Notes: generated by a model not told the origin, from the sequence alone. A DNA stretch of 64,000 nucleotides from Rhodococcus spelaei (GCF_006704125.1 NZ_VIGH01000004.1:502906-566905); one strand, 5' to 3'. Positions 1 through 8,773 are shown, numbered from the stretch's first letter. Made by a program: numbers and translations.

Positions 1-216
1 GGTGAAGTCGAACTGCAGCCGCTTGGTGAACTCGGGCGCGAGGAACTGTGCGAGTTCGGCCGGGATCGCGGAGCCCGAGTGCGGGCAACTGACGAGCAGG
101 TCGGCCTCCGCGAGCGCCTCGTCGAGGCTCCGACGGTCGGGATCGGCGTAGAAGATCAGGTCCTCGGGGGTGAAGACGGTTCCGGCGGGCAGGAGCAGCG
201 GGTCAGCAGGCGCCAT
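1..216 (-). CDS. N-formylglutamate amidohydrolase family protein (partial)
   Basis: Reading leftward from an ATG at 216-214 gives 72 residues before the window edge, so the C-terminus is missing. The stretch 'LLVSCPHSGSAIPAEL' is typical of the start of N-formylglutamate amidohydrolases, zinc enzymes that release formate and glutamate late in histidine breakdown, and of related uncharacterised members. No his-utilisation neighbours are visible, so the substrate is open. The start codon overlaps the start codon of the divergent hydrolase gene within one CATG, so there is no separate promoter gap between them. The family call is fairly firm; the exact start is less so. Confidence 0.6.
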   Translation of the reverse strand, partial: MAPADPLLLPAGTVFTPEDLIFYADPDRRSLDEALAEADLLVSCPHSGSAIPAELAQFLAPEFTKRLQFDFT

Positions 217-1096
217 GAGCGAACCCTATCGGCTGGGGCGTTCGGTGGCGGAGTATGGAGCCGTGGAGACGATTCCGATTCAGGTGCCCGACGGCAGCAC
301 GCTCCCGGTCCGGCTCTTCCCCGGACGCGAGGGGGCGCCGGTGGTGGTGGTCTTTCCCGGTCTCGGGGTACCGGGCGGGTTCTACGATCCGGTCGCGCAG
401 GCGTTGGTCGAGGGCGGGTTCAATGCGGCGATCGGTGAGCTACGCGGTCAGGGCGACAGCAGGCCCCGGCCCGGCCCGAACAGTGGATACGGGTACCAGG
501 AGTTGGTGTCGGTGGACTACCCGGCGACCTTCGAGGTGGTGCGGGAGCGGTTTCCCGACAGCACGCCGTACCTGCTCGGACACAGCATGGGCGGCCAGCT
601 CGGGGTGATGTACGCCGCGCGTGCTCGGGGACGCCTCGGCGGGCTGATCCTGGTGGCCTCGGGCTCGCCCTTCCACCGCGGGCACGGTCCGGTGCGCGGC
701 GCCGGCCTGCTGCTCGGGTCGGCGGCGATGTCGGTGACCGCGAACGTGGCGGGATTCTGGCCGGGTGACCGCCTGGACGTCGGTGGGTTCGGCAGGCAGT
801 CCCGGGTGCTGATCTCCGACTGGTCGAGGTTCGCGCGCACCGGCACGATCGAGCCCGCGGGCGCGGACATCGACTACGAGGAGCGCATCGGCAGGCTGAC
901 ACTGCCGGTGCTCTCGATATCGGTCGAGGGCGACGACCTGGCGCCGAAACCGGCCATCGCGAACCTGGTCCGCAAGCTTCCGAAGGCGGACCTGACGACG
1001 TGGCACCAGTCGGAACCGTTGGGCCACAACGGTTGGATCCGCAAGCCCGACAGCACGGTCGAGCGGATCGTGACGTGGTTGCGCGACCGCGAGTGA
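215..1096 (+). CDS. alpha/beta hydrolase
   Basis: A 293-residue cytoplasmic alpha/beta hydrolase. The nucleophile elbow reads GHSMGG with Ser at about residue 124, preceded by an oxyanion-type segment 'VVVFPGLGVPGG' near residue 45, and a late 'GHNGW' supplies the probable catalytic His. This matches serine esterases and lipases of the Hydrolase_4 group; the substrate cannot be told. I chose the ATG at 215 because translation fits the family from there; GTG codons at 245 and 263 are alternatives. It ends 9 bases before the kinase gene, suggesting co-transcription. Confidence 0.75.
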   Translation: MSEPYRLGRSVAEYGAVETIPIQVPDGSTLPVRLFPGREGAPVVVVFPGLGVPGGFYDPVAQALVEGGFNAAIGELRGQGDSRPRPGPNSGYGYQELVSVDYPATFEVVRERFPDSTPYLLGHSMGGQLGVMYAARARGRLGGLILVASGSPFHRGHGPVRGAGLLLGSAAMSVTANVAGFWPGDRLDVGGFGRQSRVLISDWSRFARTGTIEPAGADIDYEERIGRLTLPVLSISVEGDDLAPKPAIANLVRKLPKADLTTWHQSEPLGHNGWIRKPDSTVERIVTWLRDRE

Positions 1097-1105
1097 GAGA
1101 CGGTC

Positions 1106-3481
1106 ATGGACCCCCCAGCACGTCCCGCGAGTGACGAGACCGTGATCGGCGGCCCCCCGACGGAGCTGGGTCCACCGACGGAGCTGGGTCCACCGACGGA
1201 GCTGGGTGTCCGGACGGAACTGGGGCAGGACACGGGGACGCCGTCCACCACGACCACGGGGCCGAGCGCCGGGTTCGTCGTCGACACCGGTGTCGGGAGG
1301 TTGGTAGCGGACTGGGAGGACTCCGGTGTCCCATCCGATCTGCGGGACTACCTGCCGGACACGGACGCCGTCCGGCGGGCGGCGTTGGTCGAGTTGATCA
1401 TGGTCGACCTCGCCTACCGCTGGCTCCGGGTCGGTCGGCCGAAGCGGATCGCCGACTACTGCCTCGAGTTCCCGGAACTGCTGGCCGAGCCGCTGCCACC
1501 GGAGCTCGTCTACGAGGAGTACCGGGTGCGGAGGCTGAGCGGGGCGGAGGTCGACCCGAACGACTACGTGGCGGAGTTCCCGTATCAGGCCGACCGGTTC
1601 GACTGGCTGCGCGAACACGATCCGCGCACCGCGGGCGCCGAGCAGTTGAGCCTGCCGGGCAGCGACGACCTCGCCGCGGGGCACCGGCTCGACGACTTCG
1701 ACCTCGTGACCGAGCTCGGGCGCGGGGCGTTCGCCCGCGTATTCCTGGCCCGTCAGCGTTCGATGCAGCGCTGGGTGGCGTTGAAGATCTCCCGCAACGT
1801 CGGCACCGAGGCGCAGACCCTCGCCCAGCTCGACCACCCGTACATCGTGCGGGTCTTCGATCAGCGGGTGCTCGAGGACCGACAGCTGCGAATGCTGTTC
1901 ATGGAGTACGTGTCCGGCGGCACCCTGCTGGACGTGGTGCGCCGGGTTCGCGACGCCCCGCCCGAATCGTGGGGCGGGCAGCTGCTGCTCGACTCCATCG
2001 ACCGGACCCTCGCACGCAAGGGGGAGATGCGGCCGGCGGAATCCGGGGTGCGCACCGAGATCGCCGCGCTGTCCTGGCCGGAGACCGTCGCCTGGATAGG
2101 GCTGCGGTTGGCCGAGGCGCTCGAGTACGCGCGCGAGCACGGGGTGCTGCACCGCGACATCAAGCCGGCGAACGTGCTCCTCACTGTCGAGGGTGTCCCC
2201 AAGCTCGCCGACTTCAACGTCAGTTCCAGCGACGTCGTCTCCGTGCCCGGCGCGGCCGGGTCGGTCGCAGGGTCGGTCGCCTACATGTCGCCCGAGCAGT
2301 TGGCGGCGGCGTCCGCACCCGCGTCGGCGGCCGCCGCGCGGATCGACACCCGCAGCGACATCTACTCGCTGGGCGTGATGCTCTGGGAGCTGCTGACCGG
2401 TTCGCGGCCCTTCGCCGACGCCAAGGCCGGTGAGTCGCTTGAGGTGCCGCTCGCGCAGCGTCGCCGCGGCGTGGACGAGGAGATGCTGGCGAGGTTGCCC
2501 GCCGACTGCCCGGCGGCGCTGCGCCGGGTGCTGCTGCGCTCGCTCGAACCCGACCCGGACGACCGGTGGTCGGACGGACGGAAGCTGGCGCGGCAGTTCG
2601 CCCTGTGTCTGGATCCGCACGCGCGTGACCTGGTCGACCCGCGGCCCGGCACGGTGCGGGCGAGGCTGTGGCGGTGGGCGCTGCCGGTGCTGTTGGCGGC
2701 GATCGGAATCCCCAACGTGCTGGCGGCGGGCTACAACTACTACTACAACAAGGAACTGATCATCTCGACACTTTCGGCCGAGGCGCAGCAGCACCTCGAG
2801 CAGGTGCACCTGGTGATCGCCGCGCTGGCGTTCCCGCTCGGGGCCGTGCTGATCGTCGCGTGGTGCAGGCTCGCGCTCACCGTGCCGCGGGGCCTGCGGA
2901 AGGGGCAGACCTACGACGGTGCTGTGCTCGGTCGCGCGCGAGCGGCGACGCTGAACCTCGGGCACCGCACCGTCGTGGTCAGTTTCGCGCTGTGGGTGGT
3001 GGCGGGGGTCGCGTACCCGGTCGCGTTGCAGATCGCGGCGGGCGGCATCCCGCTGCGGGCCTACACCCACCTGCTCGCCTCACTGGCCGTGTGCGGAGCG
3101 GTCGCGGTGGCCTACCCGTACTTCATCCTCACCTATTACTCGGTCCGGTGCCTCTATCCGATCCTGTTGTCGCACGGGGAGATCCGCAGTGGCGACGGAC
3201 GTGACATCCGTGCCCAACGCAGGCTCGGCACCCGCTACCTCGCCGTCGCGGCGTCGGTTCCGCTGATCGGGGTCGCGGGTCTGAGCTTCGTCGGCGCCGA
3301 CCGGGGCGGCGCCGTGAACGTGACGGTCCGGGTGCTGTGCCTCGGCGGCATCGCCGCGTTCATCGGTGTGTACCAACTGTTCCGGCGGATCGAGTCCGAC
3401 CTGCGCGCGCTCTCGCGGGTGGCGACCCTCGGCGTGCCGGGTGGTGGTCAGCCGCCGAGCACCTCCCAGAGGAACGTGTAG
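1106..3481 (+). CDS. serine/threonine protein kinase with DFN motif and polytopic membrane C-terminus
   Basis: A 791-residue protein. Residues 16-39 are a short repeat rich in PPTELG. A region at about 90-170 with 'ALVELIMVDLAYRW', 'DYCLEFPEL' and 'EEYRVR' resembles the domain that precedes the kinase in many Planctomycetes-type kinases (recalled, not searched). The kinase domain spans about 196-500: glycine loop LGRGAFARV, ATP-binding Lys227 in VALK, catalytic HRD at 349-351, and SPE in place of APE. The metal-binding DFG is DFN (369-371). The C-terminus has about six hydrophobic spans from residue 518 on, with no obvious sensor domain. Activity is likely, since Lys and HRD are kept, but unproven. 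The gene overlaps the convergent peptidase gene by 34 bases. Confidence 0.8.
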   Translation: MDPPARPASDETVIGGPPTELGPPTELGPPTELGVRTELGQDTGTPSTTTTGPSAGFVVDTGVGRLVADWEDSGVPSDLRDYLPDTDAVRRAALVELIMVDLAYRWLRVGRPKRIADYCLEFPELLAEPLPPELVYEEYRVRRLSGAEVDPNDYVAEFPYQADRFDWLREHDPRTAGAEQLSLPGSDDLAAGHRLDDFDLVTELGRGAFARVFLARQRSMQRWVALKISRNVGTEAQTLAQLDHPYIVRVFDQRVLEDRQLRMLFMEYVSGGTLLDVVRRVRDAPPESWGGQLLLDSIDRTLARKGEMRPAESGVRTEIAALSWPETVAWIGLRLAEALEYAREHGVLHRDIKPANVLLTVEGVPKLADFNVSSSDVVSVPGAAGSVAGSVAYMSPEQLAAASAPASAAAARIDTRSDIYSLGVMLWELLTGSRPFADAKAGESLEVPLAQRRRGVDEEMLARLPADCPAALRRVLLRSLEPDPDDRWSDGRKLARQFALCLDPHARDLVDPRPGTVRARLWRWALPVLLAAIGIPNVLAAGYNYYYNKELIISTLSAEAQQHLEQVHLVIAALAFPLGAVLIVAWCRLALTVPRGLRKGQTYDGAVLGRARAATLNLGHRTVVVSFALWVVAGVAYPVALQIAAGGIPLRAYTHLLASLAVCGAVAVAYPYFILTYYSVRCLYPILLSHGEIRSGDGRDIRAQRRLGTRYLAVAASVPLIGVAGLSFVGADRGGAVNVTVRVLCLGGIAAFIGVYQLFRRIESDLRALSRVATLGVPGGGQPPSTSQRNV
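1151..1222 (+). repeat. 18-bp in-frame tandem repeat, four copies
   Basis: Four consecutive 18-base units (1151, 1169, 1187, 1205) encode GPPTEL three times and then GVRTEL. They lie at the N-terminus of the kinase, outside the catalytic domain. The Thr residues followed by Glu could be phosphorylation sites, for example autophosphorylation, but that is inference. Copy number may vary between strains. Confidence 0.85.
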
Positions 3482-5490
3482 GTCAGCGCCGACTTGAACG
3501 CCAGCTGCGCGTTGTCGGCGGCGCCGCCGTGGCCGCCCTCGATGTTCTCGTAGTACCAGGCTCGATGCCCCTGCTCCTCGAGCAGTGCCGCCATCTTGCG
3601 GGCGTGCCCGGGATGCACCCGGTCGTCGCGGGTGGAGGTCGCGATCAGCACGGGCGGGTAGGCGCGGTCGGGATCGGTGTTCTGGTACGGCGAGTACTTC
3701 GAGATGAACTCCCACTGGTCCGGGTCGTCCGGGTCGCCGTACTCCGCCATCCAGGACGCACCCGCCAGCAGCAGGTGGTACCGCCGCATGTCGAGCAGTG
3801 GGACCTGGCAGACGATGGCGCCGAACAGTTCCGGGTAGCGGGTGAGCATGACGCCCATCAGCAGGCCGCCGTTGCTACCGCCCTGCGCGCCGAGCTGCGC
3901 GGCGGTGGTGACGCCGCGCGCGACGAGATCGCGCGCGACGGCCGCGAAGTCCTCGAACGCCTTGTGCCGCCCCGCTTTCAGGGCCTGGGTGTGCCAGTCG
4001 GGACCGTACTCGCCGCCGCCGCGGATGTTCGCGACCACGTAGGTCCCGCCGCGTTCGAGCCACCCCAGGCCCATCGCACCGCTGTAGCCGGGCAGCATCG
4101 AGTTCTCGAAGCCGCCGTACCCGTACAGCAGGGTGGGACCGGGCCCGGTGCCGTCGCGGCGGACCACGAAGTACGGGATGGCGGTGCCGTCGTCGGACGT
4201 CGCGAAGTGTTGCGCGACGGACAGATTCGTCGCGTCGAAGAACGACGGCGCCTGCTTGAGTTCCTCGACCGGTTCGCCGACGTACCCGTGCAGCAGTGTG
4301 GCGGGGGTGAGGTACCCGCTGGAGTTCAGGAAGAACTCGTCGGACGAGGTGGGGTCCACGTCCAGCACGTCGGTGGAGGCGAACTCCCCGATGTCGTCCA
4401 GCGGGGTGTCCGTCCAGCCGTCCGGCCCGGGGGTGAGCACCCGCATCCGCGTCTGCACGTCCGACAGCGTCACCAGCAGCAGATGGTTGCGAGTCCACAC
4501 GTACTGCTCGAGCGAGGTGTGCGGGTCGGGCGCGAACAGCACGGTCAGGTCCCGAGACCCGGCCACGTAGTCCGCGTACCGGGCGGCGAGCAGGGTGCCG
4601 GCCGGATGGGTGGTGCCGTCGACGGTCCACGGCGACCGGGTGCGAATCAGCAGCCACTCGCGGTGCGCGGACACTCGGGCGTCCTCGGGGGCGTCGAGCC
4701 GGATCAGGGTGCCGTCGCGGGTGATCTCGTACCGCTCGGTGGAGTAGAAGTCGATGGCGCGTTCGGCGAAATCTCGCTCGAAACCGGGGGTGCGGTCGTG
4801 CCAGGCCGAGACCGCGACATCGGTGTGCTCGCCCTCGAACACCACATCGGCGTCGCGAACGTCGGTGCCCCGGCGCCAGCGGGCCGCGATGCGCGGGTAA
4901 CCGGAATCGGTGAGCGAGTCCAGGCCGGTGTCGGTGCCGACGTACACGGTGTCGAGGTCGATCCAGTCGATGTCCGTCTTGGCCTCGGGCAGGACGAACC
5001 CCCCATCGTCGACGGCGACGAAGTCGCGTCGGATCAGGTCGAATTCGCGGATCACGACGGCGTCGGCACCACCGCGGGACATGCTGATCAGGGCTCGGGT
5101 CTGGTCGGCGTCGTCCTCGGTCCGGAGCACCTGGGCGCCGGACCAGACCCAGTTCTCGCCCTCGGCGGCGGCGACGGCGTCCAGGTCGACGAGGATCTCC
5201 CAGTCCGGGGAGTCGGTGCGGTACGAGTCCATGGACGTCCGCCGCCACAGTCCGCGGACGTGGTCGGCGTCGCGCCAGTAGTTGTACAGGTACGCGCCGC
5301 GGCGGCGGACGTAGGGAATCCGCGCATCGGTGTCGAACACGGCGCGGATGCGGTCCCGCAGATCGGTGAAGGCGGGGGTGTCCGCGAACTCGGCGACGGT
5401 GCGGTCGTTGCGCGCGCGGACCCAGTCCAGGGCGGTCTCGCCGGTGACGTCCTCGAGCCAGAGATGGGGATCGTTCGGATCGGAAGCCAT
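3448..5490 (-). CDS. S9A prolyl oligopeptidase family peptidase
   Basis: A 680-residue serine peptidase without a signal peptide. The N-terminal part ('DPHLWLEDVTGETALDWV') is the typical start of prolyl oligopeptidases, followed by a beta-propeller region to about residue 400 and an alpha/beta hydrolase domain. The catalytic Ser is in GGSNGGLLMG (Ser539), the acid in 'TRDDRVHPGH' and the His in 'EGGHGG' (His654). It should cleave short peptides after proline or a related residue in the cytoplasm. Length fits the family. By position it corresponds to M. tuberculosis Rv0457c (recalled). The ATG at 5490 gives the expected N-terminus. Confidence 0.88.
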   Translation of the reverse strand: MASDPNDPHLWLEDVTGETALDWVRARNDRTVAEFADTPAFTDLRDRIRAVFDTDARIPYVRRRGAYLYNYWRDADHVRGLWRRTSMDSYRTDSPDWEILVDLDAVAAAEGENWVWSGAQVLRTEDDADQTRALISMSRGGADAVVIREFDLIRRDFVAVDDGGFVLPEAKTDIDWIDLDTVYVGTDTGLDSLTDSGYPRIAARWRRGTDVRDADVVFEGEHTDVAVSAWHDRTPGFERDFAERAIDFYSTERYEITRDGTLIRLDAPEDARVSAHREWLLIRTRSPWTVDGTTHPAGTLLAARYADYVAGSRDLTVLFAPDPHTSLEQYVWTRNHLLLVTLSDVQTRMRVLTPGPDGWTDTPLDDIGEFASTDVLDVDPTSSDEFFLNSSGYLTPATLLHGYVGEPVEELKQAPSFFDATNLSVAQHFATSDDGTAIPYFVVRRDGTGPGPTLLYGYGGFENSMLPGYSGAMGLGWLERGGTYVVANIRGGGEYGPDWHTQALKAGRHKAFEDFAAVARDLVARGVTTAAQLGAQGGSNGGLLMGVMLTRYPELFGAIVCQVPLLDMRRYHLLLAGASWMAEYGDPDDPDQWEFISKYSPYQNTDPDRAYPPVLIATSTRDDRVHPGHARKMAALLEEQGHRAWYYENIEGGHGGAADNAQLAFKSALTYTFLWEVLGG

Positions 5491-5560
5491 TGTTCATTGA
5501 TACCCCGGCCGTCATGGCCTCGGGTGGGTGGGCGTCATCCGTAGTATCATTTGCGGGTCA

Positions 5561-5574
5561 AGCAAGCGTTAGAT
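5561..5574. promoter_or_regulatory. degenerate KstR2-like operator upstream of the TetR gene
   Basis: AGCAAGCGTTAGAT fits the recalled KstR2-type consensus AnCAAGnnCTTGnT except for two bases in the right half. It lies 34 bases before the GTG start of the regulator, where an autoregulatory site would be expected. It is weaker than the site at 6630-6653. Confidence 0.4.
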
Positions 5575-5608
5575 AGGTGAACGCGCGACAGGTGGATGGG
5601 GGCGACGG

Positions 5609-6370
5609 GTGACCTCGGGTCGGCGAGAAGAGATTCTGTTCCACGCTGCGAAGCTGTTCGGGGCTCGCGGCGTTGCCGCGACCACGGTGCGCGACATCGC
5701 AGACGAGGTCGGGATCCTCTCCGGCAGCCTCTACCACTACTTCGGCTCGAAGGACGCGATCGTATTCGAGATCGTGACCGCGTTCCTGGGCGATCTCAAC
5801 GAACGCTATTCGTCCACGCTGGTGCCGGGGCAGACCGCGCGGGAACGACTCGATCACATGGTGGCCGTTTCGTTCGAGGCCGCTGCCGACCATCCCTTCG
5901 CGACTGAGATCTACCAGAACGAAGGCGCGCTGTCGTCTCAGCCGGAGGACAGCGCGATTTCTACGGCGGTGCGCCGCGCCCACGGTTACTGGGCCGCCGC
6001 CATCGAGGAGGGCGTCGAATCGGGGGAGCTTCGCGGCGACATCGACCCCCAGCACTTCCATCGCATGCTTCGCGAGTCGGTCTGGTCCACAGTGCGTTTC
6101 AATCGGGCGTCGCTCGCGCGAGATGCCGAGCGTCTGCGCCACGACCTGATTGCGGTGTTTCTCGACGGATTCGCGGCCGCGGGGCCCGCGGGATCGGTGT
6201 CGGCCAAGCCGTCGCCGGGTCCGGTGCGGCAGGCGGAGCTTGCGGAACGCGCCGCCGCCTCCTCCTCGACGGAGGGCGGCGTGGACGCGTCCGAGTTCGC
6301 GGACCTGCGACGCGATGTCCGTGACCTCAAGGCCGCGATCCGCGAACTGCGTCTCCTCCAGGGGAACTGA
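5609..6370 (+). CDS. TetR-family regulator, KstR2/FadR-like
   Basis: A 253-residue regulator starting at GTG 5609. The N-terminal helix-turn-helix 'TTVRDIADEVGILSGSLYHYF' (about residues 26-46) is very close to that of KstR2, the acyl-CoA-responsive repressor of late steroid-ring catabolism genes. The last 50 residues form an extra tail with predicted helix. It faces, in the same direction, an ABC-transporter and CoA-ligase operon whose promoter holds two KstR2-like palindromes, so it probably represses that operon until a CoA thioester made by the ligase binds. The ligand is not determinable here; orthology to KstR2 itself is uncertain. Confidence 0.8.
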   Translation: MTSGRREEILFHAAKLFGARGVAATTVRDIADEVGILSGSLYHYFGSKDAIVFEIVTAFLGDLNERYSSTLVPGQTARERLDHMVAVSFEAAADHPFATEIYQNEGALSSQPEDSAISTAVRRAHGYWAAAIEEGVESGELRGDIDPQHFHRMLRESVWSTVRFNRASLARDAERLRHDLIAVFLDGFAAAGPAGSVSAKPSPGPVRQAELAERAAASSSTEGGVDASEFADLRRDVRDLKAAIRELRLLQGN

Positions 6371-6586
6371 GCTCGGCCTGTTACCGCGGGCCCCGGGTAT
6401 TCGGGGTCGTCTGCGAACTCATGGCGGCACGCCCGGCGTTGTCGCCGGCACCGCGTGCCCCGATCGGCGCACCCGAGTCCGGGTATTGCCCCGCAGACTG
6501 CAGGGGATATGTGGGGCGATGAGCCGGCGCACTCTTTGATTCGACAACGTCCCGACCTGCGTATTACGCACCGACGACGGGGCGCG

Positions 6587-6616
6587 TTGACTTGCGATTG
6601 TGACCTACGGCATACT
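6587..6616 (+). promoter_or_regulatory. promoter of the uptake operon
   Basis: TTGACT (6587-6592) and CATACT (6611-6616) are separated by 18 bases and match housekeeping -35 and -10 hexamers well. The predicted start of transcription near 6623 lies just before the palindrome at 6630-6653, the arrangement expected for repression by a bound TetR protein. The rest of the 317-base gap 6371-6687 shows nothing else that I can name. Confidence 0.55.
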
Positions 6617-6629
6617 CTGCCTCACTCAA

Positions 6630-6653
6630 TCAATCAAGCACTTGCTTGATTGA
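6630..6653. promoter_or_regulatory. TetR operator 1 (perfect 11-bp inverted repeat)
   Basis: The arms TCAATCAAGCA (6630-6640) and TGCTTGATTGA (6643-6653) are exact reverse complements around a CT spacer. Inside it, 6633-6646 (ATCAAGCACTTGCT) matches the recalled KstR2 consensus AnCAAGnnCTTGnT exactly. It sits just downstream of the -10 hexamer. The likely binder is the KstR2-like TetR protein encoded upstream. Confidence 0.75.
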
Positions 6654-6666
6654 CCAAGCGCTTGAA
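6653..6666. promoter_or_regulatory. TetR operator 2
   Basis: ACCAAGCGCTTGAA holds the perfect palindrome CAAGCGCTTG (6655-6664) and fits the KstR2-like consensus with one mismatch at the last base. Its centre is 20 bases from that of operator 1, about two helical turns, so two dimers could bind on the same face of the DNA. Confidence 0.55.
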
Positions 6667-6687
6667 GGTTTCGGACGGGAGTTGATT

Positions 6688-7881
6688 GTGAGACTGGGAA
6701 GGCTCGCCGCCCTGGCGGTGACAGCCGCAGTGGGAACGCTCGGCGTCACGGGATGCGCATCCGCGGGTGAGATGTCGCCCGAGGAGATCGTGATCGGCCT
6801 CGACGAGGACTCGACGGGGCCGGGTGCGTCGTACAGCACGATCGCAGGGAGCACGGTGCGCCTGGCCGTCGACCTGGTGAATGCAGACGGCGGCATCAAC
6901 GGCAAGCCGGTGCGCCTGGCCGTCGAGAACGACGAGTCCAGCCCTACCAAGACGCCGTCGATCATCCGCAAACTCGTGGACGACGGCTCCAGTGCAGTGC
7001 TGCTCGCCACCGGCTCCGGTTCGGTGATCCAGGCCAAGTCGGTGCTGCAGCAGTCCGAGATTCCGGCCATCGCGCCTGTCGTGCTGTCCGACGCATTCGC
7101 GAACAAGCCGGACAACGGCTACTCGTTCATGATTCCGAACTCCCTCAAGCAATACGCCGAGGTGTATTGCGGTGCGTTCGAGAAGATGGGCTACAAGACA
7201 CTCGGCATCCTCGGCGACGCGAGCGCCTCGATCGACGGCATCATCAAGACGCTGCGGCCCGCGCTCGAGAAGTGCGTCACCGTCACCGCGGTCGAGAAGG
7301 CACCCGTCGACGCCGCCGACCTCACCGCGCAGGCATCCCGGGTCACCGGCACCAAGCCCGACGCGATCCTCGTCGCCAGCATCGGCGGCCATTTCGAGAT
7401 CCTCGCGCACAACACACTCGCGAAGATCTACCCGGCCGCGCAGCGCTTTTCGCTCGCCTCGATCGGCAACCAGCCCAAGTCCTGGGCGCTGGCCGACCCG
7501 GGTGCACTCACCGGCATGGTCTACATGGGCAGTCTCAGCGCGAACAACCCGCGCACCGCGGTCCTGGCCGACGAGATCCGCAAGGTCAAGGGCGCCGACT
7601 ACCAGCTGACTGCGTATGACGCGCAGGCGTACGACGCCGTGATGATGCTCAAGCGAGCCTTCGAGATCGCGGGAGATCACACCGACCGGACCAAGGTTCG
7701 CGATGCGCTGCAGCAAGTATCGGGTGTGCCCGCGACGTTCGGTCAGGAGGGCCTGACGCTGTCGTACGGCCCCGACGACCACCTCGCGCCGGACAGCCTG
7801 TGCGGCCTGGTGCTGGTCGAGTTCGGGCCCGACAACAAGCCCGACGGACCGTGGGCGTCCTACCAGCCTCCGTGCGGCTGA
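6688..7881 (+). CDS. ABC transporter substrate-binding lipoprotein (branched-chain amino acid type)
   Basis: A 397-residue extracytoplasmic binding protein. I start it at GTG 6688, which follows a GGGAG ribosome site and opens a lipoprotein signal peptide ending in VTGC (Cys23). A TTG at 6646 would put part of the operators inside the gene and is unlikely. The body ('DSTGPGASYSTIAGSTVRLAVDLVNADGGINGKP') is a Peripla_BP_6/LivK-type receptor. Such receptors also bind aromatic acids and other carboxylates. The CoA ligase in the same operon suggests a carboxylic acid ligand rather than an amino acid. Confidence 0.85.
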   Translation: MRLGRLAALAVTAAVGTLGVTGCASAGEMSPEEIVIGLDEDSTGPGASYSTIAGSTVRLAVDLVNADGGINGKPVRLAVENDESSPTKTPSIIRKLVDDGSSAVLLATGSGSVIQAKSVLQQSEIPAIAPVVLSDAFANKPDNGYSFMIPNSLKQYAEVYCGAFEKMGYKTLGILGDASASIDGIIKTLRPALEKCVTVTAVEKAPVDAADLTAQASRVTGTKPDAILVASIGGHFEILAHNTLAKIYPAAQRFSLASIGNQPKSWALADPGALTGMVYMGSLSANNPRTAVLADEIRKVKGADYQLTAYDAQAYDAVMMLKRAFEIAGDHTDRTKVRDALQQVSGVPATFGQEGLTLSYGPDDHLAPDSLCGLVLVEFGPDNKPDGPWASYQPPCG

Positions 7882-7897
7882 GGAAGGAGACACAATC

Positions 7898-8773
7898 ATG
7901 ACTGACGCACAACTCTGGCTCGCCGCTCTCGAGATCGGCGCATTCTTCTCACTCATCGCCCTCGGCATGTACCTCGTGGTGGTGGGCGCGGACTTCTTCA
8001 ACTTCGCGATGGGCCCGTACGCGATGGCCGCCGCGATGGCATGCAGCTTCGTCGTGGTCGACCACGGCGTTCCGCTGTGGCTCGCGCTGCTACTCGGCCT
8101 CGCAGTGGGCATGGCGTTGTCGGTGATCACCGAGAAGCTCGTGGTCCAGCAGGTCCAGAAGCGTTCCGGGCGAGGCGAACTGCCCGCGCTGGTCGCGGTC
8201 ACCGCGGTGCTGTTCGCGGTGCAGCAACTGGCAGGCACCATCTTCGGTCGCACCCCGCTGCCGGGGCAGAAGCTCTTCGACTTCCAGCCCGTCACCGTCG
8301 CCGGTGCCACTGTCGACAGTTCGTCGATCGTGCTGATCGCCGGCACCGCGATCGTGTTCGCCGCGGTCGGCCTGTGGCTGCAGATCTCGCAGACCGGACG
8401 GTTGCTGCGCGCGGTGGGCGACAACCCCGAGGCGGCTCGCGTGCTGGGGCTGCCGGTGAATCGGGTGCGCCTGGTGGCGTTCACCGTCGCCGGCCTGATC
8501 GCGGCGATCGCCGGCCTGCTGTTCGCGTCCAAAGCCGGTGTGCAGTTCACCAGCGGTCTGTCGTGGACACTCACGGCGTTCATCGCCCTCGTGATCGGCG
8601 GTACCGGCCGCAGCTGGGCGCCGCTGGTCGGCGGGCTGCTGCTCGGCTTCGTTCAGGTGTTCGCGCCGTACTACTTCGGCGCCAGCGCCGCGCAGACCGC
8701 GATCCTGTTGATCGCGTTGGTGTTCTTCGCCTTCCGGCCGGAGGGCTTGCTCTCTAGGAAGGTGCGCGTCTGA
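7898..8773 (+). CDS. ABC transporter permease, LivH type
   Basis: A 291-residue integral membrane protein with about eight hydrophobic spans. 'IALGMYLVVVGADFFNFAMGPYAM' near the N-terminus is the usual LivH-type start, and 'GRLLRAVGDNPEAARVLGL' near the middle is the cytoplasmic coupling loop that contacts the ATPase. It starts 16 bases after the binding-protein gene and its stop overlaps the next start by one base, so the genes are translationally coupled. It forms the channel with the following permease. Confidence 0.87.
   Translation: MTDAQLWLAALEIGAFFSLIALGMYLVVVGADFFNFAMGPYAMAAAMACSFVVVDHGVPLWLALLLGLAVGMALSVITEKLVVQQVQKRSGRGELPALVAVTAVLFAVQQLAGTIFGRTPLPGQKLFDFQPVTVAGATVDSSSIVLIAGTAIVFAAVGLWLQISQTGRLLRAVGDNPEAARVLGLPVNRVRLVAFTVAGLIAAIAGLLFASKAGVQFTSGLSWTLTAFIALVIGGTGRSWAPLVGGLLLGFVQVFAPYYFGASAAQTAILLIALVFFAFRPEGLLSRKVRV

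Noticed and set aside
440..3070. An 876-codon open frame on the minus strand across the hydrolase and kinase genes
   Set aside because: High-GC shadow of the plus-strand genes: Arg/His/Gln-rich composition, no domain, and it spans two real genes with recognised motifs.
3337..5544. A 735-codon open frame on the plus strand over the peptidase gene
   Set aside because: Antisense shadow; the minus strand carries the complete S9 peptidase with its catalytic triad.
6646..6687. TTG 6646 as start of the binding-protein gene
   Set aside because: It would place operator 2 inside the coding region and add 14 residues ahead of a normal lipoprotein signal; GTG 6688 has a ribosome site.
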